Origin: Clavelina lepadiformis
Taxonomy: Eukaryota > Chordata > Ascidiacea > Aplousobranchia > Clavelinidae
Assembly: GCF_947623445.1 (NCBI RefSeq)
Contig: NC_135244.1
Coordinates: forward strand, 4,712,001-4,776,000
Direction: 5' to 3'
DNA length: 64,000 bases
Positions 37,196 through 48,937 of the stretch are shown piece by piece (position 1 is the stretch's first letter; the number at the start of each line of letters is the position of its first letter). The notes beneath the pieces are model-generated. The model made no database searches and was not told where the DNA came from. It saw nothing but the letters and a program-made list of their open reading frames with translations. Position numbers and translations under genes: made by a program.

Positions 37196-37879
37196 ATAGA
37201 AACTGTAGGCTAATTGTTGTTTAAAATCTAAATACAGAACACAAAATAAACATACGAAACAAACATTTCACAATCCAAAATGTGCAATACAATGTTTCAG
37301 TAACCAAGATCACCAGAAGGTGCACAGCAACAGAGATTAAGTACAGCTTGCACTAAAGATGAATCAGAAAACTTCTTTAAATTTCCGCCAGTTTATCAAT
37401 CAGTGAATAGGTCATCACTCCAAACTCATGTTCACCGATCGTACAAATAGTTTAAGCTAAATTTTCAGGCACAAAGAAAACGAAGACATCGATTCGGAGT
37501 CGATCGTTTACTAGTTGAAATGCACATGTAGCGCATTTCACATCGTACAGGCATGTAGTCAGAAGTGGCCAGAGACGTTTCTACGAATATCCCACGCACT
37601 TGGTACACTTTTTCAAGCCGGACAGATAGTCTTTAGGAAAAGTTCAACTTACGTCTTATCGCTATAATTAAATCCCTTTTTATTGTCTTTATGTCTATAA
37701 TCTTCTTGCAAAAACTTTTTTTCTGGCCAGTTCACTCTAAATTACTGGTGGTCTATAGTTAGCAAATTTCTTATCTTTTCCTGCAGTACTTTTATCTATT
37801 TTGGGGCAACAGTTTTCAGGGTCTACTTTCCGTGACACTGTTTCTTTGTCGCCATTTGCTTGGTGCATCAGCCGTCTCC

Positions 37880-38067
37880 AGCCTACCGTTATATAACTTT
37901 AAACAACCAGAATTATACCTTTCATCTTGATTTAAAGTTATTTTGGCATAATATTTGGTGAATAATAAAATACAGCCTACCGTTATATAACTTTAAACAA
38001 CCAGAATTATACCTTTCATCTTGATTTAAAGTTATTTTGGCATAATATTTGGTGAATAATAAAGTAC
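37880..38067 (+). repeat. 94-bp tandem duplication
   Basis: Two head-to-tail copies beginning AGCCTACCGTTATATAAC and ending GTGAATAATAAA(A/G)TACA, with one or two differences. The near identity indicates a recent event. Confidence 0.9.
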
Positions 38068-38108
38068 ACAGCTGTATGATTTTAAAAGATGTTTTCAATA
38101 TTCTATAT

Positions 38109-38414
38109 CAGCGTGGTCCAACTGCAGGCCCGCGGGCCAAAGTTGGCCCGCGAGCACTGATTTTTTGGCCCGCCAACTGATAGTCAGCTTTGATAGTCGC
38201 TATTGTCGAGGAAGAACCTCGACCGCAGATGTCACATTGATCAGCATTTAATAGCTAAATTTTGAACTATTCTAATTTCAGTTCTAATATCAATGTCACA
38301 TTGTTCTTCAGTTCTAATTTCACATTTCTTCAGTTCTAATTTAAAAACATTGGCCCGCAAGATAAAAAAATTTTCTGATTTTGGCCCGCGATGAAAAGAA
38401 GTTGGACCACGCTG
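38109..38414. mobile_element. hAT-type MITE with 8-bp target duplication
   Basis: Ends CAGCGTGGTCCAAC and GTTGGACCACGCTG are perfect 14-bp inverted repeats beginning with CAG. The element is flanked on both sides by the 8-bp direct repeat TTCTATAT (38101-38108 and 38415-38422), the size made by hAT transposases. The interior is rich in GGCCCGCG and has no coding frame, so it is non-autonomous. It lies about 60 bp downstream (in gene sense) of sulfotransferase B. Confidence 0.92.
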
Positions 38415-38482
38415 TTCTATATGATAAGACCCTTTAAATGACAGTATAGCAGGTCTTTTTCAACATGTGTTTTTTAAACATC

Positions 38483-38488
38483 TTTATT
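38483..38488 (-). terminator. Poly(A) signal overlapping the stop codon of sulfotransferase B
   Basis: The last codons read GCAAAATAAAG: the TAA stop (38486-38484) lies inside AATAAA (38488-38483). If used, the 3' UTR would be very short. Confidence 0.4.
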
Positions 38489-41295
38489 TTGCATTACCGT
38501 CAGGCGAATACCCAAAAAGCTTAAAGTCATTTTTATAAGCTTTGTAAAGTTTGTGTTTGAGGTTAGGAATAAGTTGTTTGAAGTATTCTTTGACATAATT
38601 TTTCTGCTCTGTCTTGGACTGGCCACTTTTTGAGTAACCGTTTGAAAAACCGTCATCTTCATGTGCTCCAACTAATTCAAGCAAATACCTTTGAACAAGA
38701 GATTAAAATTAATTGCTGAAAGATGTATGCATATAAACATAATTTAATAAAACGGTACCTCATTGCGACGTAGCAAAGTTTAGCATTTGATCTTAACAGT
38801 TTTCCGAAAGCAACTTATATAAACCACAAAATTTTTACATAAAACTTGGGATTGCGGCTTCTATTTCTGTATAGTAACTTGGCTTTCGGTTGCTTAATTT
38901 TGGGCTCTAATTTTACGTTAGTTTTTTTACGGAGATTTTTATATCACGAAGTAAACTTGTTCTCTGAAAAAAAGGCCGAATAAGCTCATTTCAAAAGAAT
39001 TAAAATAACGGATTACTTCCAATCGCTAACTCTGTTTCTTTTTAACACTTGAATTTTTCCCGGTCTAGTTTTCACCATTTATCAAAGTCGATGTTTTTTC
39101 TCATCCTGCAGTAATTATAAACCTCATGATATCGTTGTTTCTCCGATATATTGAGAATGTTTGCACGTATCGACCGTAGCATCTGACTAATAAAATGTTT
39201 TCTACGCTGTTTGGCTTCTTGTATTCGTTCGAAGTAAAAGTGGATTAACTTTGAGTTGAGATTGTTATCATTTCGAAAATAAATGGCCTTCCCGGTTTTA
39301 TTACAATTGTTTCTTATATAAAAATGTGTGCGTATGTGCTTACCTTACGTCATCTTTTATAGTTTCAAGGTGGAGAATTACGTCATACTCGACATGACAA
39401 GGATTACACAGGGATGTGTATGTATTCCAATGCATTTCCCCGCCGTTCTTATAACCTTGGTTACGGCCGTCAGAAACGTATTTTACGAATTCTTCAAATA
39501 AAGGTGCCGACTTGGCTTCTGTGACATCGTTACAAACCTCATAACTTTTATAAATACAAGTTATTATAATTGTGTTGATAATATAGTTTGTATATATACT
39601 TTAGGTTAGGGCAATAGTTCTTAACCTGGGTTCGACAAAATCGTCCCCACAAAAATTGACAGCTGTCTCTTGAATTACAAAAATTTATAAGACGTCTTTG
39701 ATTTTAATTTACTCATATAATTAGTCATCAAAACAGAACAGTTTCTAATTTCGTTGGTTAAGGCTGCGTAACAAACGTACTTGTCATGAGTAGGTTAAAA
39801 CTACAGCATATAGTGAAGCATGATGTAAGGTTGTAGTTAAGGTTTGCCCTTTTTGAACCAAGGCCCCTGTTATATTCAAACTCCGAAAAACAAAAACCAA
39901 AAGCATATTGACACAACAATATATAATTTACGTTTTGGTTTCTTTCGTTTAAGTGAGCTATTTTTGTTGCTCATTTTGTAAAAGTTTAAATATGTCAAAA
40001 ACATTTTGTGGCCATCATTATTGTGCCGAAAATCGAGGGATTTGACGAACGCTTGGAGAATAAAATATAATAGGTATATTAGCGTATTTAGGAAGGTTAG
40101 GAACCATTGTTTCAAAGAAAGCCACATAAAAACAATCATTGCAGACTAGCAAACATTGACATAAATTATCAACAACAGACTTCAATTTTTCTGTATTTAC
40201 TGGAAGTAGCTTATCCAAATACTTTTTATACCTGAATTTTGGGAGGAATTTCCATATAACTCTTTCATCTTTTCAGAATACTTTAAAAATTGATCGTTGT
40301 ACGGAAAACGTATTTTGTTGTTGTATGACGACACCAGTCTCTCGTACGGATGGCGGACAAGTATGACTTTTAAGTAGTTTTCCCTTTGAACAATATCTGG
40401 CATTCCTTTTCTTAGATACTTTGTCCTGGAGATTTCATGAATTTCTCCGTTTGTAAGCTGTCGGGGCAAATTCAGGTTGTTGGAAATGGAAAGCATGCAA
40501 AAATATGTAATCACAAAATATTTTCACAGTATTGTGCACAAAATTTGAAAGCTGAGGTAAAGGGCATCAAATTATAAGTTAGATTAGAAAAATTGTTTTC
40601 TTTGATAAAATTGTTTTCAAATGGTAGCTTTGAACTGACGTTGCCTGGTATAAATAAACTGCTGGACACTGAATTTATGTTGCCCAGTTTAATGTTATAG
40701 TTGTAAACATAGTGTACAGTGAAATACCGTTGTTGTATTGTACCCGTCGATATTCAGCAAAAGCTTCTTCATGTTCGAGCATCCAGATTTTGGGATGACA
40801 CAGTAAGCCAGCTTGTATTTTTCGTAGAAGAGTAATTGCATCTCACTCAGGTAATCCGAGTTCAAAGCTTAATAATATCAAGTGTTTATTCTTTCGCTTA
40901 TAATTCGAAATCGAATCATCATTTCTCATCTTTTACGCAACATATTTTAACGATAAGCTACAGAAAGAAAAACGAAATACCCGGAATCAAATAAAAAAAT
41001 ATTATAATTTATTATAGGATCAAGGTTTTTAGATTTTCGTGTGGCAGAAATTACCGGATTCTTTGCATGCTATCTTCAAATTTTTCTTTCTTTCTTTTAT
41101 GCGCAGGTCCATATTTTGCATGAAATCCTCCTTCTTTGTATGTTCGTTTGCAATTTTTGAGAACATTTTCCTGTTATTTTCTGTTTTTACGATAGTGTTG
41201 ACACCTCTAAAAATGCGTAAGGCCGTAAAACAGGCCACAATGGCAAAAGTTATCACCGTCAGTTTTAGAATATGAGACTGTTGAAGATATTTCAT
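38484..41295 (-). CDS. Carbohydrate sulfotransferase (HNK-1ST/CHST8-14 family), copy B
   Basis: Five exons: 41295-41055, 40867-40728, 40457-40232, 39518-39344 and 38688-38484; phases 1, 0, 1, 2; 328 residues. Exons 2 and 4 are the same length as in copy A (140 and 175 nt). A signal anchor lies near residues 9-26, followed by a lysine-rich stem. The PAPS motifs are YCVIPKSGCSNMKK and VILVRHPYERLVSSYNNK; downstream are EEFVKYVSDGRN, MHWNTYTSLCNPCHVEYDV and the KLYKAYKNDFKLFGYS C-terminus shared with A. It should be a Golgi-lumen glycan sulfotransferase; the substrate is unknown. The stop codon overlaps an AATAAA on the coding strand. Intron 3 carries a hAT-like end fragment. The first exon is much shorter and unrelated to A's except for topology, so stem and anchor have diverged fastest. 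Confidence 0.9.
39608..39660 (+). mobile_element. Probable hAT-type element end in intron 3 of sulfotransferase B
   Basis: CAATAGTTCTTAACCTGGGT followed by TCGACAAAAT resembles the CAGTGGTTCTTAACCTGGGTTC end seen in hAT elements of many animals. The opposite end near 39835-39870 is too decayed to be sure. Confidence 0.35.
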
Positions 41296-41857
41296 CCTAC
41301 AGTATATATTGACAATTACCACCCATAGCAGAAATTAAATGCTGTAAAATAATGATTTAATGATTTATTTAGTGTAATGACACTGATGCTTTGAAATGTA
41401 TAAAAAACAAAAGCCCTTTATGTTGTCTCACCTGAGACAAAAAAAAACACAACTTGTAATAAAATTAAGTAGGGATTACTTGAACAATACTTTATCATGT
41501 AGCTTACAGTTTAATGAAATCAGTAGTAAATAAAATGTATATGCAGGCATATTGAAAGCTACATTAGTAATTTTCAGATATTTTTCAAACACCGAAATAA
41601 TTCACACTATTTAAGCACATCTATAACAGGAATCTTAAATACATGCGCGGACGCGTTGACCGTTTTCTAGAAAACACCCGACGTTAAGAAACATTTTCTC
41701 ATCGTACTGTAACAGCAAACGGTAAAGTAACATTGATGCAACCGAACAAGGTTGAAGTTACCAATTAATTTCAGGAAATATCGTGAAATGTACAACTTGT
41801 TCTGTGTAGTTCTAATAAAATGTAATTCTATCCGAATCATTTAATAGGCCTGTTCCA

Positions 41858-41957
41858 AAACGTAGCTAATGTAACTATAATGTAGCTAATAAGCTCATAT
41901 AAATACTGCACATCTAATTCGCTACATTAGTTACATTAGCAACATTATCTACATTTT
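41858..41957. repeat. Short inverted repeat, MITE-like
   Basis: AAAACGTAGCTAATGTAAC is matched in inverted orientation by GTTACATTAG...CTACATTTT about 60 bp away. It is small (about 100 bp) and without a clear target duplication. Confidence 0.35.
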
Positions 41958-43287
41958 GATAATTAGAGTGACCCATCCCACAAGACTCATAATAATCGTA
42001 TAATCACTTATTACCACATGTTATCTCTACCAACGCTAAAGCCCCGGTTGCAGTAATAGTTTATTCATCCAGCCTCCTGCGAATGAACGAGCACATTTTT
42101 GCATGTCGTTTTTCTCAGCATACGCCTATATCTTTCTACCGAGTAACCTATACCGTAAAATAGCCAATACCTATTTATTTTTGTTATTATACTTCTTTTT
42201 TCTGGTAGGCTCACAATCCAGCACAACGCAATAGAATATCTACAGGTTGATTTTATTACGATTATATCTATCGTATACAGAATATCTACAAGTTGATTTT
42301 TTGAGCCGACTTTGGAAAGGTACAACAGAACGTCATCGTTAAACCTGTAGCAAAATCAAGAAATGGAGGTATATAGTTTTATGAGTTTGTTTAGTTACAG
42401 CGGTTTTACAGGTGTAGCATATCAACGAATGAAATTCCTAAGATCGTATTTCGGTTACAGCAAAAGATATAAACTTTACAATTTATTGCCCTGCTCTTAA
42501 AATTTCAGCTCATTCTGTTAATCGTATACCATATGTGGGCGGTCAGTTTAACTTGAATTTCAAATGCTTCCCAACATGGCATAAATATACAGGTATAACC
42601 GCTTTCCAAAGGTCTTTATACGTAAAACATCAATCATTGACTCTCCTAACTCTTTGAAACACGCTTCACAATTATACTTATTAGTTAACCGAGCTAAACT
42701 GTCATCTTCCGATCTGCGCATCGCGCGAATACTTATTCTATTAATGGAACGAAACATTCTATTCAATGACATCTATTAATGATCTATATTATCTAAAAAT
42801 CTAAAAATTTTATCTAAAAAAAATTCCTTCATCCGTAAATATCAGACAATTTTTCACTTTGACGGTGAGCCAGGCCATGGTAGCTGTAAGCTGTCTAACA
42901 AGACCTCACTAATAAAACAACTTGTTCTTCTGTTGCGAAGCTGACGACCAAACAAAAGGAACCTTCTAAATTAAACATCAATGATATAAATTTCCATGAT
43001 GGTGCAAACTGTGGGGTACGGCGAGTGGTAGAAAAAGCACAAACATAAAAAGGTGTAGCCACTAGTAGCCTATATTTAGGGGGAGGAGCACTGGGCCATG
43101 TCCTCATTGTAAACCCAACTTTTTTGGGCCATTGATATTTTCACGTCTTCGTTCTCCTCTGTTCATCGCATTTCCTTGTTTACAACTAACTATCAGACAT
43201 AACCTACAAAATACATGTAACAGGCGTGTATACGGCGTTTCAAAATTGTTGTAATCAACCTTACCAAGTAGTTATACACGGTGTCTC

Positions 43288-43362
43288 AAAAAGTGCACAC
43301 TATAAATTGGCAGCTAGTGTACGTATAAATACAAAAATACATTTCATTTCAAGGTGTTTAAT
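43288..43362. repeat. Dispersed repeat, copy matching 20969-21040
   Basis: AAAAAGTGCACACTATAAAT, GTATAAATAC and CATTTCATTTCAAGGTGTTT in the same order as at 20969-21040. It abuts the left edge of the AKR segmental duplication. Confidence 0.55.
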
Positions 43363-44274
43363 TTTCAAAGCTGTTTTTGAGTAGGAACAGCACACAGTTT
43401 TGCGTTTCACGCTTTTAGGGTGGAAATTTTCGACCGAGCTTTTAAAAACTTTTGTCCCACCCCAACGCGATCCAAAATACGCCACTGCGTGTAGCGATTA
43501 TCACATGAAAATATTGATGTAATTAAAACATACACGTGTCAAATTTTCCTCATACTCCGTTTAGTTCAGCGTCCCGAGCGTAGCTATAGGGTTTTTAGCG
43601 CCCGGGGACAGATGCAGCTTTTGCGCCCTCACGTTTTAAAATAAATAAGAAGAGCAAACACAAAAATTGCAAGCAATAGTGAAATTTGTCGTCCAAGGCG
43701 TACTTTCTGGGTTTGGTGGTCTTGCTAACCTTAAACTGTTAACCTATTGAGGCTTAGCCGATTTTTCTCCGTCCATCGAGCAGCATTACGCAGCATGATT
43801 GTTTGAAATAACATAAACAAATCCTAATGACGTCATTGTTAACAGCAATCTTACAATTTAGCTTTTACGCTGTTGTACTGTGGACAACTGAAAGCAGCTA
43901 TTTTGTTAGAGAATCATACTTAACAGCCACCAATGCATTTGATATTTTGTAAGTGTTTTAAAAAATTCTGAACTTATTAAACAAAAAAAAAAATAGTAGA
44001 TATTTGTATATCTTTAAAACATCTCGATCAAGTGTTGCAAAGAAAGCGCTTTCCAGGCAGTTCGTGCAATTGCAAAGAATTATGAACGTAGGGCCGAAAC
44101 GAAGAAATTTCATTACTCCGAAGAAGTACGAACGTCTAACCAGGTTACACAAACACCAAAAGATCCTTTTTGTTGGTCAAATATTTGCACTGTCCTAAGC
44201 GTACTCATTAATAACGCACGTAGCTTTTTTCGCTGCATATCAGAAAATATTAAATGCGTCTCTGTTGACTGCGG

Positions 44275-45337
44275 GGTTTGGTGACAGTTAATCACGCGAC
44301 ACTTAATCACGCGACACATAATCACCGACACATAATCACTAGGACATTTAATCACGCGACATTTAATCACGCGACACATAATCACTAGGACATTTAATCA
44401 CGCGACACATAATCACTAGGACATTTAATCACGCGACATTTAATCACACATTTACAATATTTTTTTACATTTACAATTTACAGCAATGTTATGCATGGGA
44501 AATGTAAGCAACTGCACGAAGATAGACTAAAATTTCGCTTGACAGATAACGGTCAACTATGTTTTGCACGCGCAGTTTCAGTGCCTTGTACCGTATTGGA
44601 ATAGAAGGTTGAGTACCAGCAATTCCTTGCAGAAACGTTGCACGTTGCATTTGAATGTCTTTTTCAATTCCCCGTATGAAAGTCCACATTGTCGGGTGGT
44701 GGCATTGAAAAAGCACTTGGAGACCAAAATGCCAACCTTCGACTGCATTTGTGGTTCTTGCAATGCAACCTGCCCCGGCTTCGTAATGATTCCAACTTTC
44801 GATTGGAAAGATGGCTGAGCCGTAATGTTCACCACGTCCCGGACGTCGTCTGCCTCTGATATATGTGTGTTCGAAATACGAAAGCAGCTCAGGCATCTTC
44901 TCGTGATCGGGCATGCTATCAGCTAAGATCAGAAATGACTCGACTACGTCAGAGGAAGGGACCATGGCTAAGGCTGGTAAACACCGAACAGCTGTTCTTA
45001 ATTCGTCATCAGACTCGTAGTCACACTTCATGCCAATTTCATTCACTTTGCGCAGGACGCTTTGCGTTAGGTGAAAATAACAACTCCTAACATTTGCTGT
45101 AGGAAATGCTGTGCGGAAAGCACTTACTGCGGCAGTCTCAAACGGATTCAAAACAATTGTCGGGGAGTTCTAAAAGAAAGACCAAGGAAGCCTTTGGCAG
45201 TCGCATCCAAGTGATTATGTGTCGCGTGATTAAATGTCCTAGTGATTATGTGTCGCGTGATTAAATGTCCTAGTGATTATGTGTCGGTGATTAAATGTCG
45301 CGTGATTATGTGTCGCGTGATTAAGTGTCGGTACACC
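44275..45337. mobile_element. Mutator-like (MULE) element, internally deleted
   Basis: The ends GGTTTGGTGACAGTTAATCA and, inverted, GGTGTACCGACACTTAATCA mark a terminal inverted repeat continuing into CGCGACAC. Inside each end lies a tandem of short units built from ATTTAATCACGCGAC, ATAATCAC and TAGGAC (about 44284-44450 and, inverted, 45208-45331). An 8-bp direct repeat GACTGCGG flanks the element (44267-44274; 45338-45345), a plausible MULE target duplication. Copies B and C have the uninterrupted GACTGCAG-type site. The interior has only the C-terminal part of a transposase, so the element is not autonomous. Confidence 0.88.
44489..45174 (-). pseudogene. MULE transposase, C-terminal fragment
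   Basis: Open frame of about 225 codons between the element's repeat arms. It has the MULE transposase pattern: PTIVLNPFETAAVSAF, CYFHLTQSVLRKV with the C..H pair, ELLSYFEHTYIRGR, then the conserved TTNAVEGWH block and HHPTMWTFIRGIEKDI. The N-terminal DNA-binding part and first catalytic residue are absent. The position usually occupied by aspartate in the I-x-D motif is asparagine here (VLNPFE). An AG acceptor just before NSPTIV hints that a spliced full-length gene was the ancestor. Not expected to be active. Confidence 0.85.
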
Positions 45338-45497
45338 GACTGCGGTGTGTATGCTAACGGTAACAGTAAGCTGTGTGGGAATATCTTAGCATAGTGATTA
45401 GTGAAAACATCGGACGCTAATTTGAGCCAACATTTTTGTTCCGGTAGATTTCAGTTGAACAAAAACTTTCTTGATTAATAGCCGACTTTATAGCTGA

Positions 45498-47848
45498 ATG
45501 ATGACTGCTCCCACAGTTCGACTTCAAACGGGCCATCAGATGCCGTTGGTTGGATTAGGCACATGGAAGGTTTGTAACTATAAGTTCATATAAAAGTTTA
45601 TAAGTTCAGATTGCTAAAAACCTACTAGCCCCAACAAACTGGTGGAGTTACACGTTTTACAAACAGCAACTGAAAATTTGATACAACTTCCGCGAGAAAT
45701 TTTTGTTAATTAACTTAGTAATTCGAAAATATAAGATGGCTAGAGATGACATTGCTTTGAAATACCGTGAAGTATAATTGAAGTTAGTAACTCGATCAAC
45801 AAAATTCTGCAATTTATCTGTAGTTTGAAATTTAATCTATAAACATGGTGTAATAGGATGATTAGTTTCAAATCAACCACGGACAGTGTATGTTTTGATT
45901 TAAATCTAGCTGTACATAAGTTCGTGTTATGTACATGTATAGGACTAAATCGCGTTGTGTACATAAAAACGAACTATTTTCTAAACCTACTGAGCAGTTT
46001 TTCGATTAAATATTAATCCAAGCCACTAATCCATTAACTGACTTGGTAAATACATAGACGAGCATGAACCATTCTAGTCATATACAACGAAACAAACAGT
46101 AACACTCGTTGCGGGTTTCATTAGTTAACTTGCAATGTTGCATATACCGATAGTTGATTTAAACCTCTTGGTGGTTTTCGATTCCATTGCAGCATAGTCC
46201 TGGACACTCAGCGCTCCATGCAACATAAGGTGATTCACTTATTTCAATGGAAACGCGTAACCACCACATCATCACCGGTGCCTTTGTCACTGAACGACTG
46301 TATTTTGTTTTGCAGTCTCCCAAAGGACAGGTTCAAGCAGCGGTTGAGCACGCCATCGAGTGTGGGTATCGTCACATCGACGGCGCTTGGGACTATGGAA
46401 ACGAAGAAGAAGTGGGGCAAGGAGTTGCCAAAATGATTAAGGAAGACAAAGTGAAAAGAGAACATTTGTTTATCACTAGCAAGGCAAGAATTTGACGAAT
46501 TGGTTGAAACACTTCGCCATCAAAACAACGTTAATTTTAAAACACTTTATGGACTTTTTTGCAACAGTTGTGGAATATCTTCCATAAACCGAAACTGGTT
46601 AAGACAGCATTTATGAAGAGCTTGAAGAAATTGGGATTGGAGTACCTGGATCTGTATCTCATTCACAATCCCTGTGGTGAGAAATACATTGTAAGCACAC
46701 GTTTACAGAGACATATTGAAAATGGAAACACGGCATTAATCACAACTTTTACCGAATCAATGTTTTGTCAGAGTGATGAAGAGAAGCTACCGAAAGATCC
46801 AAGTGGTGCTCCCCTTTATGACGACACCGATTACGTACAAACATGGAAGGTAACGAAGTACCATAAGAAGGCAGTGCACATTGTACAGTTACCTAAACAT
46901 TACTCAGCAGTAATACTCGTAAGTTTAACTTGCATTAAAATTTGTTAATCACTATATTCTCTGTATAACTGCAGGCAATGGAAGAACTTCAAAAGGAAGG
47001 TCTCGTGCGAAGTATTGGAGTTTCGAACTTTAATAAATACCAGATTGACCGAATATTGAAAGAGTGTACTGTTCCGCCAGCTGTCAACCAAGTTGAAATG
47101 AACCCATATTTGGTTCAAAAAGACTTGGTAGATTTTTGCACAAACAAGGGCATCGTGATAACAGCTTACAGTCCATTTGGATCACCAGATAGACCATGGT
47201 AAATGCAAGCAGGGTTACTTACGTAGAGTTTTGCTGTTTGCAACAGATAAAAATTGAGGAAACCTTAAAATGTTTCTAATAAATATTCATCGTCTCCTTA
47301 TGCCGTGTTTGTCTATTTCAAGGGCGACATCAAACGATCCGGTCATATTGGAAGATCCAGCTCTAGTTGAAATTGCAAAAAGATTGAACAAAACAGTTGC
47401 TCAAGTTATACTGCGCTACTTAATTCAAAGAAAAGCTGTCGTTATTCCCAAAAGTGTTACTCCTGAAAGAATAAGATCCAATCTTAAAGTAAGATTAAAT
47501 CAGATAACACGTATAGGCTCTAACCTTGTACAATTGTGACCTAAATATCTGGTGCAGAAGAATGTTTTCTCTACTTTGCAGGTGTTTGATTTTGAACTGA
47601 CAGGAAGCGATATGGACGCCGTCAGCTCTTTAGATCGTGACGGCAGGGCGTGCACATGGCCCTGGTATGTTTATATCATACAGCTCAGTTTTGGCCTATA
47701 TTGCATTCTGCTAGAGCTAGAGAATGAAAATTGATTAAAGTTTAAACATTGAGAGGATATTGCATGTTAAGCGTTTAACATTCAGAAAATATTTTACAGG
47801 CTCGTTGACCACAAGTACTATCCATTCGGGAAAAATTATTCGGAGTAA
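45498..47848 (+). CDS. Aldo-keto reductase AKR1 (AKR1-family), intact
   Basis: Eight exons: 45498-45569, 46316-46483, 46568-46690, 46772-46849, 46975-47198, 47323-47488, 47582-47664 and 47800-47848; phases 0,0,0,0,2,0,2; 320 residues, the usual AKR length. The catalytic tetrad is complete: D46, Y51 ([11 protein letters not shown]), K80 (LFITSK) and H113 (YLIH). NADPH-site motifs are [21 protein letters not shown] and [13 protein letters not shown]; the C-terminus is [13 protein letters not shown]. It should be a cytosolic NADPH-dependent carbonyl reductase; the natural substrate is unknown. Intron 2 is GC-AG (AAG/GCAAGA), directly after the catalytic lysine codon. AATAAA at 47925-47930. A MULE ends 160 bp upstream of the ATG. 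Two tandem ATGs are present; the first is used here. Confidence 0.93.
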
Positions 47849-48937
47849 TTGCAATAGTGCAGGTAGAAAACCAAGTCAACCTTTGGTATCGTTTGTTTTT
47901 GTCATTGCCTGTTGGATGTGCAAAAATAAAAATTCTAGCAGTTATAAAGCAGGATAAAATAATTATGCGAACAACAAACAAGCATACAAAACAGCAGAGC
48001 TCCAAAGACTTAATGTAATATTTGCAACATTTATAGATTACTTCAATAAAAATAAATAAAGGATGACTATTTCACGGTAAGTAGGTCACGCAACCCGTTG
48101 TTAAAGGTAAGGCAAGGTTAGGTAAAGTGAATAGCAATGCAAAAAATCGATTTTAACTATTTAGGGTTTAATTGAAATTTAAGGATTAAAGGTTTTTAGG
48201 AGGTAAACGAGTTGCTGTTTTACTGAACATAAGAAGCCCTTCTTGCGTTACGGTCATTCACGGCTCAAAGGTTGGTAGAAATAATTCATCGGACGGCTAA
48301 ATGCGTCCATGGCTAAATGCGAGGAAACACTGATTTCACCACAACATAGGCTACGCAGCCCGTTGTTAGGAATTGTCTGTTATGTTAGGAGAATGGGCGT
48401 GCAAAATGTTGTTTTCAGCTATTTCGGGCTTAAGTGAAGTTAGATTTAGATTAGAAGGAATGTTTATAAAGATCCATCCAAATCCTATTTTCAGCCCGAC
48501 TTCCCGATGCGACAACCCCTAAGACAAAACAAAAATTCTCAAAGCTTCACTGCAAAACTATTATGGCTTATACATGTAGCAAACCGTTCCATTTATTCCC
48601 CTGCTGTTTACTGCATTCACCTTTTACCGGGAAGTATGACGGAAATATTGAGTGACTGATTTTACACGTTTCTCGTTCTGGGAAAATAGCAAAACAATAA
48701 TACCAAATCGGTACAAAACATCGTGGCAGGTAAGAACGATATTAGCTTCTATTTTAAATTTCGTGACGGTTTGTTTGCTTTGAAAAATAAAAAGCTTTCT
48801 GTCGTAACGAATTAGGGTCTCATTAGGAGATTAAGTTGATTAGATTTTATAAGTTGACCAAGATGAGTTTTGTATAAATTATTTCGTCTACTCAACCCCG
48901 TTATTAATTAGCTTACAACATCATTGTATATTGTAGT

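Larger units (their letters stand above)
34460..38108. other. Interval between the two sulfotransferases
   Basis: No supported exon. It holds repeat fragments: a hAT-like end near 35933, a MITE right-end fragment at 36170-36266, a dispersed repeat at 37045-37195 and a 94-bp tandem duplication at 37880-38067. Confidence 0.45.
41296..43383. other. Interval between sulfotransferase B and the AKR segment
   Basis: Upstream region of sulfotransferase B. No supported coding exon. A palindromic repeat lies at 41858-41957 and a dispersed repeat at 43288-43362. Confidence 0.4.
43384..48468 (+). repeat. AKR segmental duplication, copy A (direct)
   Basis: From TTTTGCGTTTCACGC rightward this segment matches copy C (53079 onward) nearly base for base in exons, introns and flanks, interrupted only by the MULE at 44275-45337. 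It carries intact AKR1. Near 48468 the match to C stops at GAATGTTTAT and the sequence switches to the inverted copy B (AAAGATCC...), so this is a rearrangement junction. Confidence 0.85.

Noticed and set aside
42560-42772. Minus-strand 70-codon frame (starts MSLNRMFRSINRISIR)
   Set aside because: Basic and somewhat coding-like, but no family match, no splice partners and no promoter or poly(A) context; too weak to call a gene.
44283-44451. CRISPR-like array of short repeats
   Set aside because: The units lack unique spacers of constant size and are mirrored in inverted orientation at 45208-45331; they are the terminal arms of a MULE.
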